Assembly: GCF_014323605.1 (NCBI RefSeq)
Contig: NZ_SCMB01000001.1
Coordinates: 372,001-436,000, forward strand
Length of the DNA stretch: 64,000 nt
Direction of reading: 5' to 3'
Source of the DNA: Lactobacillus kimbladii
GTDB taxonomy: Bacteria; Bacillota; Bacilli; Lactobacillales; Lactobacillaceae
The notes under the pieces were generated by a model. That model was given only the letters and a program-made list of their open reading frames with translations, did not search any database and was not told where the DNA came from. This document shows positions 35,780-45,014 of this stretch, one piece after another (the first letter of the stretch is position 1; every line of letters starts with the position of its first letter). A program made the translations under genes and the position numbers.

Positions 35780-36934
35780 TTATGCCTGGTAGCGTGACTC
35801 ACCATTTAAATAAGTTTCACTTAAAGTCATGTCAGGGTTTAATACTAAGAAATCAGCATCTTTATCAGGTGCAATTGAACCACATTTATCGAGTACGTGC
35901 GCACTCTTAGCCGGAACATAAGAAGCCATCATAACAGCTTCTTCAGGAGTAGCAACATTCCAATCAACAACATTCTTGACTGCAGTCTTTAATTGCAAAA
36001 TACTGCCGGCTAAATTATTGCCACCTTTCAAACGAGCCATGCCCTCTTTAACATAAACAGGTAATTCACCTAACATATAGTCACCGTCAGGCATCATGCC
36101 AGCTTCCATACAATCTGTGATTAAACAAATGTGTTCGGCACCTTTAAGCTGAACCAATGCCCGCACCATTTCTTTTTGAACATGGTGACCGTCACAGATC
36201 AATTCATCTGTAACATTATGCAGAGCCATCGCAGCGTTAGAAATTGATGTATCATGGTGTGAAGGATCAGGCATTCCGTTAAAAGTATGAGTAAACATTG
36301 TTGCACCAGCTTCAACACCGGCTTTAGCTTCTTCAAAGTCAGCACTCGAGTGCCCCAAAGAAACAACTACACCCTCTTTAACAGCAGCACGGATAAATTC
36401 CCGGGCATCTTTTCTCTCAGGCGCAAGAGATATTTTATTCAGCAGCCCTTTAGATTCTTCACGCCACTCATTAAATTGATTAATATCAGGATCAATCAAA
36501 TATTTAGGGTTTTCTGCACCAGCATGTTCTGCAGTAAAGTATGGTCCTTCAAAATGCAACCCTTGAATTTTAGCACCAGTTTCTTCACCTTTATGGGCGC
36601 CAAACATCTGGCAAATTTTGCTTAATGTATCTGCACCGGCAGTATAAGTCGTTGGCAGCCAGCTGGTAACGCCAGACCGTAAAAAGCCTTCTGACAGGCG
36701 GTTTATTCCTGCCCAATCACTTTTCATCACGTCTTCTTTTAGTGAACCATGTACATGTGTGTCAACCAGTCCTGGTGCAATCCATTTGCCTTTATAGTCT
36801 ACTATTTTGCCTTCAGGTTTTTGATCTTCAGTATAGTAAAAGCCAAATTTGCCGTCATCTTGAACTTCTAAGTAACCACCTTGTTCTGTCACATTTTCAA
36901 GAAAGAATTTATCTGCATGAATATAATAAGTCAT
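35780..36934 (-). CDS. nagA: N-acetylglucosamine-6-phosphate deacetylase
   Basis: This protein is 384 residues from ATG 36934 (AGAAAGG upstream); a longer frame to 36997 has no support. It is an amidohydrolase-fold enzyme with metal-binding motifs DTHVHG, HFEGPYF, SLGHSSADFEEA and ITDCMEAGMMPDG. It removes acetyl from GlcNAc-6-P to give glucosamine-6-P and acetate, feeding cell-wall or glycolytic pathways. A GntR-like palindrome in the divergent region (36996-37013) suggests control by an amino-sugar regulator of NagR type. Confidence 0.9.
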   Translation of the reverse strand: MTYYIHADKFFLENVTEQGGYLEVQDDGKFGFYYTEDQKPEGKIVDYKGKWIAPGLVDTHVHGSLKEDVMKSDWAGINRLSEGFLRSGVTSWLPTTYTAGADTLSKICQMFGAHKGEETGAKIQGLHFEGPYFTAEHAGAENPKYLIDPDINQFNEWREESKGLLNKISLAPERKDAREFIRAAVKEGVVVSLGHSSADFEEAKAGVEAGATMFTHTFNGMPDPSHHDTSISNAAMALHNVTDELICDGHHVQKEMVRALVQLKGAEHICLITDCMEAGMMPDGDYMLGELPVYVKEGMARLKGGNNLAGSILQLKTAVKNVVDWNVATPEEAVMMASYVPAKSAHVLDKCGSIAPDKDADFLVLNPDMTLSETYLNGESRYQA

Positions 36935-36995
36935 AATATTTTTGCCTTTCTTTTTAAAATAAAACTCGTATTTATAGCTTAATTTTAGCTTAATC

Positions 36996-37013
36996 AACTG
37001 GTATTTACCAGTT
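36996..37013. promoter_or_regulatory. Palindromic operator, NagR/GntR-like
   Basis: AACTGGTA-TT-TACCAGTT is a perfect palindrome between nagA and the divergent GH31 gene, 62 and 77 bases from their starts. The half site TGGTA and its spacing resemble GntR/HutC-type sites for GlcNAc-responsive NagR. Confidence 0.6.
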
Positions 37014-37090
37014 CAATTTCAAATAGTACAGAAACTTTTTATTTTTTAGTTATAATAGTGGTATAGGTAACTAATTAGGAAACAAGAAAT

Positions 37091-40078
37091 ATGATTCAAA
37101 ATACGCAAACAAATCAACATCAACTAGGAGCACTTACTGGTGCCAGCAAGTGTGACCACTATTACGAATTACATTTTGCCACGGGCGAAATTGCGCGCTT
37201 TTATGTCTTAGCTGACGGCATTTTTCGCCTTTTAATTGATCCAGAGCAAAATTTTACTGAAAATCGAACGGAAACTATTCAATTAACCCAGTTTGATAAC
37301 TCAGCCTTTGCAAAGTCGCAGGTCAGAGCCACCAATGATTCCTTAATTATCCATACTGGCAATTACCAAATTATTTTTGGACAAAATCCAGCTGTCATAA
37401 GTATTTTTGATGAATCATTGCACCATAACAGGATGCACCAAACTCAACCACTTGAACTTAGTTCTACCAGAACCCGTGAGTTTTTAACAGAAAATAAAAA
37501 TGAATTTTTTTATGGTGGCGGCTTGCAAAACGGCTACTTTAGTCACAGAGGACACAAAATCGCAATTAAGCATGACCAAATAACCGGTCAAGGTGGCGTC
37601 ATTATGCCTGTCCCTTTTTTCTGGTCGAATGCTGGTTATGGCGAATTAAGAAACACTACTGCAGCAGGAACTTATGATTTTGGCAAAACCAAGAGAGGAG
37701 TTACTATTCTTACCCATCAAGATGCAGTTTTTGATGCATTTTACCTTCTTGGTACTAATCCTCAGGAAATTTTGCAGCACTATTATACTTTAACGGGCAA
37801 ACCAATGTTATTGCCCAAATACGCCTTAGGTCTGGGTCATATTGGCAATTTCTGTACAACTTTGTGGCAACCAAGTCAAGCTAAGAAACGCAATGTCAGT
37901 AAAATTGGCAATAATTATTATACTCGTACAAAAGATGAAAAAGCCGCATCGGGCAAAGCTTCACTTAACGGCGAAGAAAATTACCAGTTTTCCGCGCGGG
38001 CACTAATTGACTGCTATCATGCCATGCATTTTCCTTTGAGCTGGTTTGTACCCAATTATGGTGTTCAAGCCAACAATCAACAAGCTCTCAGTTTCTTTAA
38101 TGAATATGCGTTAAACCAAGACGTTCATCCCGGATTTTGGCACCAAAGCGAAGTCGAATTACCGGAAAAAACTGCTTTTACTTTTACTACTAATGAAATA
38201 GCGACTAAAGATAAAGCACAGCTTCAAAACGAATCACAAACAAAGCGTTCACTAGTGCTTGCTGATAGCGGCAGTACCGGCATGCAAAAAAACGCTGCTT
38301 TGATCTTTGGAGATGTTGGCGGCAACTGGGGCAATGTTGCTACACAAGTAGCTGGTATGCTCGGAGCAAATCTTTCAGGTCAGCCTTTAGTTGGTGCAGC
38401 AGTTGATGGACTGCAAGGCGGTGGCAATGCACAAATCAATGTCCGTGATTTTGAATGGAAATGTTTTACCCCTCTGCTCTTTAACTTTGATGATCAGGGC
38501 GACTTCAGTAAAAACCCGTTTGCCTATAATAGGAAAATAACCGACATTAATTTGGCTTACCTAAAATTACGCCAGCATTTGACTAACTACCTATATACAC
38601 TAAATGAACAGGCAAAAAATGGCGCATTAATCATGCGTCCCCTTTTTAGTGACTTTCCAGACGAGCTGGCTAATTACACAGCACAGTTTGGCAATGAATT
38701 CATGTTAGGCTCCGATTTGTTAATTGCACCAATTACTAATGGTCGTGAAAATGAAAACGGAGATTCACGCAAAGATAATCTGTATTTACCTGGGAAGAAG
38801 ACAATGTGGATTGATCTTTTTACAGGTAAAAAATATGCCGGTGGCAAGGCCTACAATAATTTATCTTTTCCATTATGGCATTTACCAGTCTTTGTTCGCG
38901 GTGGCAGTATTTTTGACTGGGGCAATCGTGATTTTCTGCTTTACCCACAAGATCAAAGCGAGACAGTTATTTACAACGATAACTCTCAAGCCGCTGAATC
39001 CTATAATTCCACTTCAAAAATTTTCAGTAAAACTGAAAATGAAACATTGCTGGTAACTATTCCACCAGTTGCAGGCAACTGGGAAAACCAAGAAGTTGAA
39101 CAGCCTACTAAGCTGACTATTATGTGTGATTCTTACCCTGATCGCATCACTATTAAAATTAACGATCAAGTTGTCCCAGTGGAAGAATACGGATCGCTTG
39201 ACGCTTTCAACCATGCTCGCGAAGGCATTTTTTACAATGCTAATTATGGCTTGGATGAATTTAAACAATATCACAAGAATACGCAAACTGCCCTGCAAAT
39301 AAAATTAGCAAGTCGAGACGTTACCACAACTAAAATCGAAATTACAGTGCACAATTTTAATTATGGCAAGAAAGTTTTAGTACATGAAATTACCAGTGGC
39401 GTACTGCCGTCGCCTAAATTGCCGGCAGTTGATTCAAGTAAAATTTCCGCTCATTCGTTCGAACTTGCCTGGCCTCACGAAAGCGCAGTTCAGATAGAAG
39501 TTAATAATCTCCTTTATGTCGGCATTACTGGGAAAAATTTCACTTTTCACGAATTAACCCCTAATACTCGCTATATCATTAGAATGCGGTATGTAATAGG
39601 AAATAAAGTTTCTGAATGGTCTGATCTTTTCGGCGTCATTACCAAGCACGCTGCTAAAGATTATGCTATTGAAAATATTGATGTGACTAGCAACTATACC
39701 AGCAAAGAAAATCATCCCCTGTCTTATTTAACTGATCTTAAACTGGCAAGCGAATGGCAAACGGATCAATCAATTTCACCTGAACAACCACTGGAACTAA
39801 CCTTTACTTTTGAAAAAGTTGAGAAATTAAGCAGAATGGTCTATGTGCCACGAAATATTGATCATAATGGTGATCCTCTTGTCGTTTCAATTGCTGTTTC
39901 AACGGATGGCGAGCAATATACTACCTATGCAGACCACTTGCAGTGGAAAGCTGACACGAAAAACAAGGTGGTTGGTCTGCGAGATGTCCGTGCAAAAAAA
40001 GTGCATTTGACTATCTATCAATCATCCGGTCCGATCATTGCTGCAAGAGAAATTATCTTTTTCAGGGCAAAAAGATAA
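37091..40078 (+). CDS. Glycoside hydrolase family 31 protein with C-terminal FN3-like and F5/8-like domains
   Basis: This 995-residue protein has no signal peptide, so it is probably cytoplasmic. The first 700 residues are GH31-like: N-terminal beta domain, YGGGLQNGYFSHRG, the catalytic region with IFGDVGGNWGNVATQ and the C-terminal YRK-like end LFVRGGSIF. I cannot find the classical W-x-D-M-N-E nucleophile motif, so the subfamily is divergent or the enzyme altered. Residues about 770-855 look like a fibronectin III domain, and 860-990 like a discoidin/F5-8 type C (CBM32) domain. GH31 members act on alpha-glucosides or alpha-xylosides. It is divergent from nagA, sharing a palindromic operator. 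Confidence 0.7.
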   Translation: MIQNTQTNQHQLGALTGASKCDHYYELHFATGEIARFYVLADGIFRLLIDPEQNFTENRTETIQLTQFDNSAFAKSQVRATNDSLIIHTGNYQIIFGQNPAVISIFDESLHHNRMHQTQPLELSSTRTREFLTENKNEFFYGGGLQNGYFSHRGHKIAIKHDQITGQGGVIMPVPFFWSNAGYGELRNTTAAGTYDFGKTKRGVTILTHQDAVFDAFYLLGTNPQEILQHYYTLTGKPMLLPKYALGLGHIGNFCTTLWQPSQAKKRNVSKIGNNYYTRTKDEKAASGKASLNGEENYQFSARALIDCYHAMHFPLSWFVPNYGVQANNQQALSFFNEYALNQDVHPGFWHQSEVELPEKTAFTFTTNEIATKDKAQLQNESQTKRSLVLADSGSTGMQKNAALIFGDVGGNWGNVATQVAGMLGANLSGQPLVGAAVDGLQGGGNAQINVRDFEWKCFTPLLFNFDDQGDFSKNPFAYNRKITDINLAYLKLRQHLTNYLYTLNEQAKNGALIMRPLFSDFPDELANYTAQFGNEFMLGSDLLIAPITNGRENENGDSRKDNLYLPGKKTMWIDLFTGKKYAGGKAYNNLSFPLWHLPVFVRGGSIFDWGNRDFLLYPQDQSETVIYNDNSQAAESYNSTSKIFSKTENETLLVTIPPVAGNWENQEVEQPTKLTIMCDSYPDRITIKINDQVVPVEEYGSLDAFNHAREGIFYNANYGLDEFKQYHKNTQTALQIKLASRDVTTTKIEITVHNFNYGKKVLVHEITSGVLPSPKLPAVDSSKISAHSFELAWPHESAVQIEVNNLLYVGITGKNFTFHELTPNTRYIIRMRYVIGNKVSEWSDLFGVITKHAAKDYAIENIDVTSNYTSKENHPLSYLTDLKLASEWQTDQSISPEQPLELTFTFEKVEKLSRMVYVPRNIDHNGDPLVVSIAVSTDGEQYTTYADHLQWKADTKNKVVGLRDVRAKKVHLTIYQSSGPIIAAREIIFFRAKR

Positions 40079-40103
40079 TAAATATAAACACAAAGCTAAT
40101 ATA

Positions 40104-40145
40104 TACTGAGCCTCCAAAAATTGTCCTAAACTTGGGGCTCTTTTA
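40104..40145 (+). mobile_element. IS3-family left-end relic
   Basis: TACTGAGCCTCCAAAAATTG, then GGGGCTCTTTTATTT, resembles the IS left end at 45015. The hairpin GAGCC/GGCTC may also terminate the GH31 gene. No transposase frame follows. Confidence 0.5.
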
Positions 40146-40384
40146 TTTAAAAATTATATTAGACATTTAATTAAACTTTTGGCTCATGATTTATCTATAT
40201 ATTTTAGTCTTAAGGCATTATCGCATTGAAAATATGATTATGACTTCTATTAATTATGCTAAATAGCTGTTAAAACTATATTGCTACTTAAAATCAAGAT
40301 CACCTAAATTTTGGAGAGACATAATCGAAATCTCATCGGGTGCGGTGTATACTTGTACTAACATAAATTAGGGAGCTAATATTA

Positions 40385-40650
40385 ATGAAAAAGAAACTGG
40401 GTAACTTTGTTGCTAGAAAAGTTGGTAATTCTATAGCACTTATGGTCCCGAGTAAGGCTGGAGTTAAACCTGGACAACGATTTGAATTGATTCAGGAAGA
40501 TAAAATAGCACTTTAATCTATAAGGTTATTGACTCTAATCCTTGGTTTAATGGAGAATATGACGATATTGACTTTAAAAAAGAAATTGAACAAGTAGGTA
40601 ACCCTGATACTATGCAGGTTGGTAAGGAAAATGTAGCATCTAATCAATGA
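40385..40650 (+). pseudogene. MazE/AbrB-like antitoxin, frameshifted
   Basis: From ATG 40385 (AGGGAG upstream) the frame encodes 43 residues of a swapped-hairpin AbrB/MazE domain (VARKVGNSIALMVPSKAGVK) and stops at 40514. A second frame continues the protein (YKVIDSNPWFNGEYDDIDF) to the stop at 40648-40650. Adding one T in the short T-run near 40513 joins the two. The gene is broken or has a sequencing error, and it precedes a broken toxin gene. Confidence 0.7.
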
Positions 40651-40998
40651 AACATTATTCGGATAGATGCTGAACCACATGCAGGACGATAAGAAGGCGG
40701 TCATAATCCCCAATCTGGCAATATTCAAAGACCAGCGATAGTTACATCAAATAATGCATATAATCAAAAAACAGGACTCGCTATCTGCATGCCTCTTACG
40801 CATGATCTTAAAAAAGATAATCGTGGTCTATACTATCGTCTTGCTGATATCAGCAGTGGGATATCTGGTAGTGTAGTTACTTTTCAAATGCCTAATTATG
40901 ATTTTTCCGGTCGAAATGGTAAAATTGTTGGACATGTTAGTGATAAAGACTTGGATAACCTGCTATCTAAAGCATATCAAATTTTAGATAAGCGCTAA
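40647..40998 (+). pseudogene. MazF/PemK-like toxin, disrupted
   Basis: The frame at 40654 reads IIRIDAEPHAG-R, then TAA at 40690-40692, then GGHNPQSGNIQRPAIVTSNN and a complete ending to 40998. It is a PemK/MazF-type endoribonuclease (RPAIVTSN, DISSGISGSVVTFQMPNYDF). The probable ATG at 40647 is in another frame, so at least two lesions are present. With the damaged antitoxin this is a dead toxin-antitoxin locus. Confidence 0.7.
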
Positions 40999-41058
40999 TT
41001 TTTATCAAAATATTGCTTAATTCAAGTCACTCAAAAAATAAAAATAGTTTCATTTTAA

Positions 41059-41097
41059 AAGCACCTCAGGTTTAACCTGAGGTGCTTATGTTTTTTT
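41059..41097. terminator. Strong bidirectional terminator
   Basis: AAGCACCTCAGG pairs perfectly with CCTGAGGTGCTT around five bases, followed by T-run. It separates the dead mazEF locus from the convergent membrane protein gene. Confidence 0.9.
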
Positions 41098-41109
41098 TAC
41101 TTATCCGTA

Positions 41110-41433
41110 TTATTTTTTGAAAAACCAGTGATACATTTTCCCATCGAGAAAGTCACCAATCACAAATATCAGCGTCCACAAAACAATTCCAATAATGCGC
41201 ACAAACAAGGATGTTACATAATTATTCCAGCTATTATCATATGGCAGAAGAAATAAAACAATAGGAACTACAAGGAAGAAGTACTTAACTTTAGTCCACC
41301 GTAAATGTTGGTGCTGATAAAATTGTATAAGTTTAGAATTCTGCGGTGTTTTGTGTGTTAATCTGACGCAAACTAGATATATTAAGTAAATAGCATCAAC
41401 TATTAGTAAAATCAAAACAATATCATTAAGCAT
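41110..41433 (-). CDS. Small membrane protein
   Basis: This 107-residue protein has three hydrophobic segments (residues 5-22, 52-66 and 74-95) with a charged loop of about 25 residues between the first two. A strong AGGAGGGG site precedes the ATG at 41433. I recognise no family. It stands alone. Confidence 0.6.
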   Translation of the reverse strand: MLNDIVLILLIVDAIYLIYLVCVRLTHKTPQNSKLIQFYQHQHLRWTKVKYFFLVVPIVLFLLPYDNSWNNYVTSLFVRIIGIVLWTLIFVIGDFLDGKMYHWFFKK

Positions 41434-41579
41434 AAATAATCCCCTCCTATTTACAATTTAAGTCAAAAAAATTTTTAAACAGATGATATTTTATTATTTA
41501 CTGTTTAACTTGATTTTAAAGACAAACCTATACTTTTACAATATTAAGTAAAAATAAATTTGCTATGCAAAATATAATA

Positions 41580-41603
41580 AACTGCTTTTTCAAAGCAGTT
41601 TTT
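41580..41603 (+). terminator. Hairpin terminator
   Basis: AACTGCTTT-TTC-AAAGCAGTT, followed by TTT. It is one of two hairpins in the gap after the gene ending at 41668; it points forward, so it may be bidirectional. Confidence 0.6.
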
Positions 41604-41611
41604 AAAATCAT

Positions 41612-41645
41612 AAAAACCAGCTTATAGAAAACAAAGCTGGTTTTT
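41612..41645 (-). terminator. Terminator of membrane protein gene 41668-42585
   Basis: AAAAACCAGCTT pairs with AAGCTGGTTTTT, 22 bases from the stop codon on the minus strand. Confidence 0.8.
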
Positions 41646-41667
41646 AATTTAAAACTTTTTCTGGTTT

Positions 41668-42585
41668 TTAAACGAATCTGTCCTTTTTAATTACCCGGTA
41701 AACTGAAATAACTAAAACTAAAATTGCGCAAAGCATTGCCACATAGGCCATAGGTCCGACACTAATAGCAGCCTGAGCCTGACTGCTGGCCATACGATTT
41801 TCGACAGCGTATTCTACGATCCACTTACTCAATAAACGAGGAGTTAAAACAAAGCTGATAGTAGCTATGATTGAAGCTACCAAGGCCGTATTGCGCGAAT
41901 ATGGTTCCCGAAAAAATTGTGCTAAAACGCAAAATGCTGGTGCAATCATTAAAAGCAGAACCCACATAATAATTAAACGGCCTGCACCACTGTTCATCAT
42001 TTGCGCACTGTTAGCCGCATAACGATATTTACCCCACAGCTGTCCACCAGTTAGGGTATTCAATAAACTCAAGAAGTATGATCCCTGTTGACCATAGACG
42101 CCACCACGATTAGACAAGATGCCCTGAACGACTTGCAAGCCATCAGTCGAACCAGCTGTGGAAAAATTAACTGTTACCACTTTTTTCATATAAGTGGCCA
42201 GAAACATGATAATCGAGCCACCAAATTGCAAAGCTCGTAACATGCTTAATTTCCGGGATGACTTCATTTTAAATTCGAGACTAAGTACCCGGTTAGGATG
42301 ATGACTGCGACCAATCACAAAGATGCCAATTGCGACCACAATTGCCAGTGCAGCAAGAAGCCACCAGAGTTTGACCATAACTAAGAAAATAGCCAAAACA
42401 ACTATTGCCACCGCGATGTATGGCCGATCTGCAAAAATATCCCAGAAATTTAACTTTAAATGGCGGCAGTCGGCACGAGTTTGAGAAGTATTATTTTCTC
42501 TAATCGTTGCCTTTGGCACCTTGTTTGTGTGCGACTGGGATTTTTGGCGGTATTCCTGCCTAGTTAAGTGCGAATCTCTTCCCAT
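41668..42585 (-). CDS. Multi-pass membrane protein (hypothetical)
   Basis: This 305-residue protein has a hydrophilic N-terminus of about 50 residues and about six transmembrane segments (two near residues 55-90, one near 117, and three in the last 120). No family is recognised. It has a broad extracytoplasmic loop (residues about 135-200). It is divergent from an MFS transporter gene. Confidence 0.55.
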   Translation of the reverse strand: MGRDSHLTRQEYRQKSQSHTNKVPKATIRENNTSQTRADCRHLKLNFWDIFADRPYIAVAIVVLAIFLVMVKLWWLLAALAIVVAIGIFVIGRSHHPNRVLSLEFKMKSSRKLSMLRALQFGGSIIMFLATYMKKVVTVNFSTAGSTDGLQVVQGILSNRGGVYGQQGSYFLSLLNTLTGGQLWGKYRYAANSAQMMNSGAGRLIIMWVLLLMIAPAFCVLAQFFREPYSRNTALVASIIATISFVLTPRLLSKWIVEYAVENRMASSQAQAAISVGPMAYVAMLCAILVLVISVYRVIKKDRFV

Positions 42586-42735
42586 ACCAACATCCCTTCC
42601 TTTCAGAAATAATATCCTAACATGTTTAATATGAAAATATCATCTATTTAGCAAATTCTTAGCAAATTTATTGTGCTAAAATAGAAAAGATATCATATTT
42701 TTTAGAAAAACATTAAAAAAGAAAGCGAGGACGTT

Positions 42736-43974
42736 TTGACAGTTTCCGAAAAATTTCCGGCTGGCTGGCATAAAGCTTTTGTCACTTTATGGCTAGGCTG
42801 CTTTATCACAGGTATGGGTTATTCCATGACAATGCCCTTTATCTCACTATTTATCGCTGATCTGGGCCACTACAGCAAGTTGCAGATTAGTATGTATTCC
42901 GGTCTTGCATTTGCCATGACCTTTATTGCTCAGGCAATTGTTTCACCTTATTGGGGCAACTTGGCTGACCGCAAGGGTCGTAAATTAATGTGCATGCGGG
43001 CATCTGGGGTCATGGCTTTAACTATTACTGCTACAGGTTTTGCCCCTAATGCTATTTACATAATTGTCATGCGTTTTATTCAGGGTGCTTTTTCCGGCTA
43101 CATTAACAATGCTACTGCCTTGATCGCAGGAGAAACTCCCCACAGAAAAAGTGGCTGGGTAATGAGTCAAATGATGACTGCCGGTACAGCTGGAAACTTA
43201 GTTGGACCACTTTTAGGTGGTGTTTTGTCAAACTTCTTCGGTAACTGGCTTGGTGGCGTCTGGGGCTACCGGATTCCATTCTTCATCACCGGCTTTTTGA
43301 TGGTGCTCGTCTTCTTAGGGTCGACATTCTTAGTTCATGAAAACTTTACCCCAATTTCTCGTGAAGAAATGAAGCCTATGAAAGAAATCATGCACTCTCT
43401 ACCAAGCGTTAAACTGATTGTAGTCATGTTCATAACCACCCTGTTAGTGCAGGCCGCTAACATGTCAATTGATCCAATTGTTTCTTTGTATGTCAAATCG
43501 ATGATGCCTAATAGCAAGAATATTGCCTTTGTAGCGGGGATCGTAGCCGCAACCCCAGGTCTCGGAACACTGCTGGCTGCTTCCAAAATCGGACATAAAA
43601 TGGATGAAATTGGACCACTAAAAATATTACGCTTAGGTTTAATAGTAGGTGCGATTCTCTTCGTACCTATGGCTTTAACACACTCACCTTGGGTGCTGGC
43701 AGGATTGCGTTTTCTACTGGGAATTGCCAGTGCTGCAATGTTACCGGCAGCACAGACTGTTTTGACATTGAACACTCCGGCCGAAAGCTTTGGTCGAATC
43801 TTTAGCTACAATCAGTCTTTCCAAGCAGTTGGTTCTGTGTTTGGTTCACTAATGGGTTCTACTATCTCCGGTCTGTTCAACTACGCTACAGTTTTCTGGA
43901 CTACAGGTTTCACCCTATTGATTAACTTTATTCTGATTATCTTTTTCAGTTTGAGAAAAAGCACTAATAAATAA
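42736..43974 (+). CDS. Major facilitator superfamily transporter
   Basis: This 412-residue protein has twelve predicted transmembrane segments. The loop 2-3 motif GNLADRKGRKLM is the MFS signature, and a proline- and glycine-rich segment GTAGNLVGPLLGG sits in helix 5, typical of drug-proton antiporters. The likely role is drug or small-molecule efflux. Translation starts at TTG 42736, preceded by AAGCGAGGA; no closer ATG fits the first helix. Confidence 0.8.
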   Translation: MTVSEKFPAGWHKAFVTLWLGCFITGMGYSMTMPFISLFIADLGHYSKLQISMYSGLAFAMTFIAQAIVSPYWGNLADRKGRKLMCMRASGVMALTITATGFAPNAIYIIVMRFIQGAFSGYINNATALIAGETPHRKSGWVMSQMMTAGTAGNLVGPLLGGVLSNFFGNWLGGVWGYRIPFFITGFLMVLVFLGSTFLVHENFTPISREEMKPMKEIMHSLPSVKLIVVMFITTLLVQAANMSIDPIVSLYVKSMMPNSKNIAFVAGIVAATPGLGTLLAASKIGHKMDEIGPLKILRLGLIVGAILFVPMALTHSPWVLAGLRFLLGIASAAMLPAAQTVLTLNTPAESFGRIFSYNQSFQAVGSVFGSLMGSTISGLFNYATVFWTTGFTLLINFILIIFFSLRKSTNK

Positions 43975-43984
43975 GAGCTAACTT

Positions 43985-44025
43985 ACAACCAATAAAGTAT
44001 CCTAATTTTGGTGGTCACATCATAT
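43985..44025 (+). mobile_element. Solo right-end relic of an IS3-family element
   Basis: AATAAAGTATCCTAATTTTG then GTGGTCACATCA closely matches the sequences just outside the transposase tails at 23346 and 45175. Only the end survives, downstream of the MFS gene. Confidence 0.5.
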
Positions 44026-44130
44026 TTCGTTCAGGATGCTTTTTTGTTTTGCTTGATCTCCGTAGATAAACATTGTATAATTTTATTACATTTCAGGATA
44101 TACATTGTTTATTTTTATAGGGGGAAAATT

Positions 44131-44382
44131 ATGATTCGTGCTACTATATCTAAATGGGGTAATTCTAAAGGCATCCGATTAAACCAAGCAGTCTTGCAAG
44201 CATTAAACGCTACTATAGGAGATCAGTTAAACTTTAAAATTGAGGACAACAAAGTAATAATGTCAAAGCAAGATGATACACCTGATTTAACTTTTGAAGA
44301 ACTTTTTAAAGATTATTCAGGTGAAGAATTTGATACTGAAATTAAGTTACCAGATGAGAGAAAAGGAAATGAAAAATGGTAA
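44131..44382 (+). CDS. mazE: MazE-type antitoxin
   Basis: This 83-residue protein starts at ATG 44131 after AGGGGGAAA; an upstream start at 44008 gives an odd leader. The N-terminal swapped-hairpin domain (ATISKWGNSKGIRLNQAVLQ) binds DNA; the acidic C-terminus (LTFEELFKDYSGEEFDTEI) would wrap the toxin. It overlaps mazF by seven bases. An intact type II system, unlike the broken pair 3.7 kb upstream. Confidence 0.85.
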   Translation: MIRATISKWGNSKGIRLNQAVLQALNATIGDQLNFKIEDNKVIMSKQDDTPDLTFEELFKDYSGEEFDTEIKLPDERKGNEKW

Positions 44383-44708
44383 TTAAGCAAGGATCTATTC
44401 TATTAATGGATTTAAGTCCTAAACAGGGGCATGAACAATCTGGCAAACGACCTTATTTATATTTAAGCTATAAAGGAGTTGAAAAATACGCCCATATTGC
44501 TGTGTTTGCTCCTATATCTACTACTAAAAGACGCTACCCATTATATCAAGAATTACCTGCTGCATCTCAAACAAAAGGTGTAGTCATGCTAGATCAGCTA
44601 GTTACAATCGATTATCATAATCGACCATTTCATTATTTAGAGCAACTACCTGATGATTATATGGAAAAGATACTCAAAATTGTAAAAGTAGTTTTTCAGA
44701 AAGATTAG
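44376..44708 (+). CDS. mazF: MazF-type endoribonuclease toxin
   Basis: This 110-residue protein of the MazF/PemK family has the strand-rich start QGSILLMDLSPKQGHEQSGK and core RPYLYLSYKG, then APISTTKRRYPLYQELP with the conserved basic loop and LDQLVTIDYHNRP. It cleaves mRNA when free of MazE. Start ATG overlaps the mazE stop region. Confidence 0.85.
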   Translation: MVIKQGSILLMDLSPKQGHEQSGKRPYLYLSYKGVEKYAHIAVFAPISTTKRRYPLYQELPAASQTKGVVMLDQLVTIDYHNRPFHYLEQLPDDYMEKILKIVKVVFQKD

Positions 44709-44822
44709 CCAAGCGGTTTTTCTGTAGATAATTCCATGATATGTTGTGAAGCTAAAATTGGTCCTTTTTTTAACACGGTTTTAACAGTTCTCATATCTTC
44801 ACCAAAGAAATATAGAGTAGCA

Positions 44823-44987
44823 GAAAAGCTTATTAAATTACCTTTATTTATGGAGATAGATCAAGAGGAAATCTAAGCTGCAGCCTTACTACAGCATGTT
44901 AGGGCAATAGATCCAACTGTCAAAATGAAAGGTAATATCAAAGTAAGATTAGACGAAGCTAATATGAAAAAATTAGCACAATTTTAG
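44823..44987 (+). pseudogene. Gene relic of unknown family
   Basis: The frame reads KLIKLPLFMEIDQEEI, a TAA, then AAALLQHVRAIDPTVKMKGN and IKVRLDEANMKKLAQF to a stop at 44987. It looks like the end of a small protein with an internal nonsense codon. I do not recognise the family. Confidence 0.45.
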
Positions 44988-45014
44988 TTCAATTTTTTAA
45001 AAAAAGCAAAAACT

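Noticed and set aside
40513..40728. 71-residue frame antisense to the mazEF relic
   Set aside because: Opposite strand of a recognisable, though broken, toxin-antitoxin locus.
43335..43775. 146-residue frame antisense to the MFS transporter
   Set aside because: Opposite strand of a well-supported membrane protein; no support of its own.
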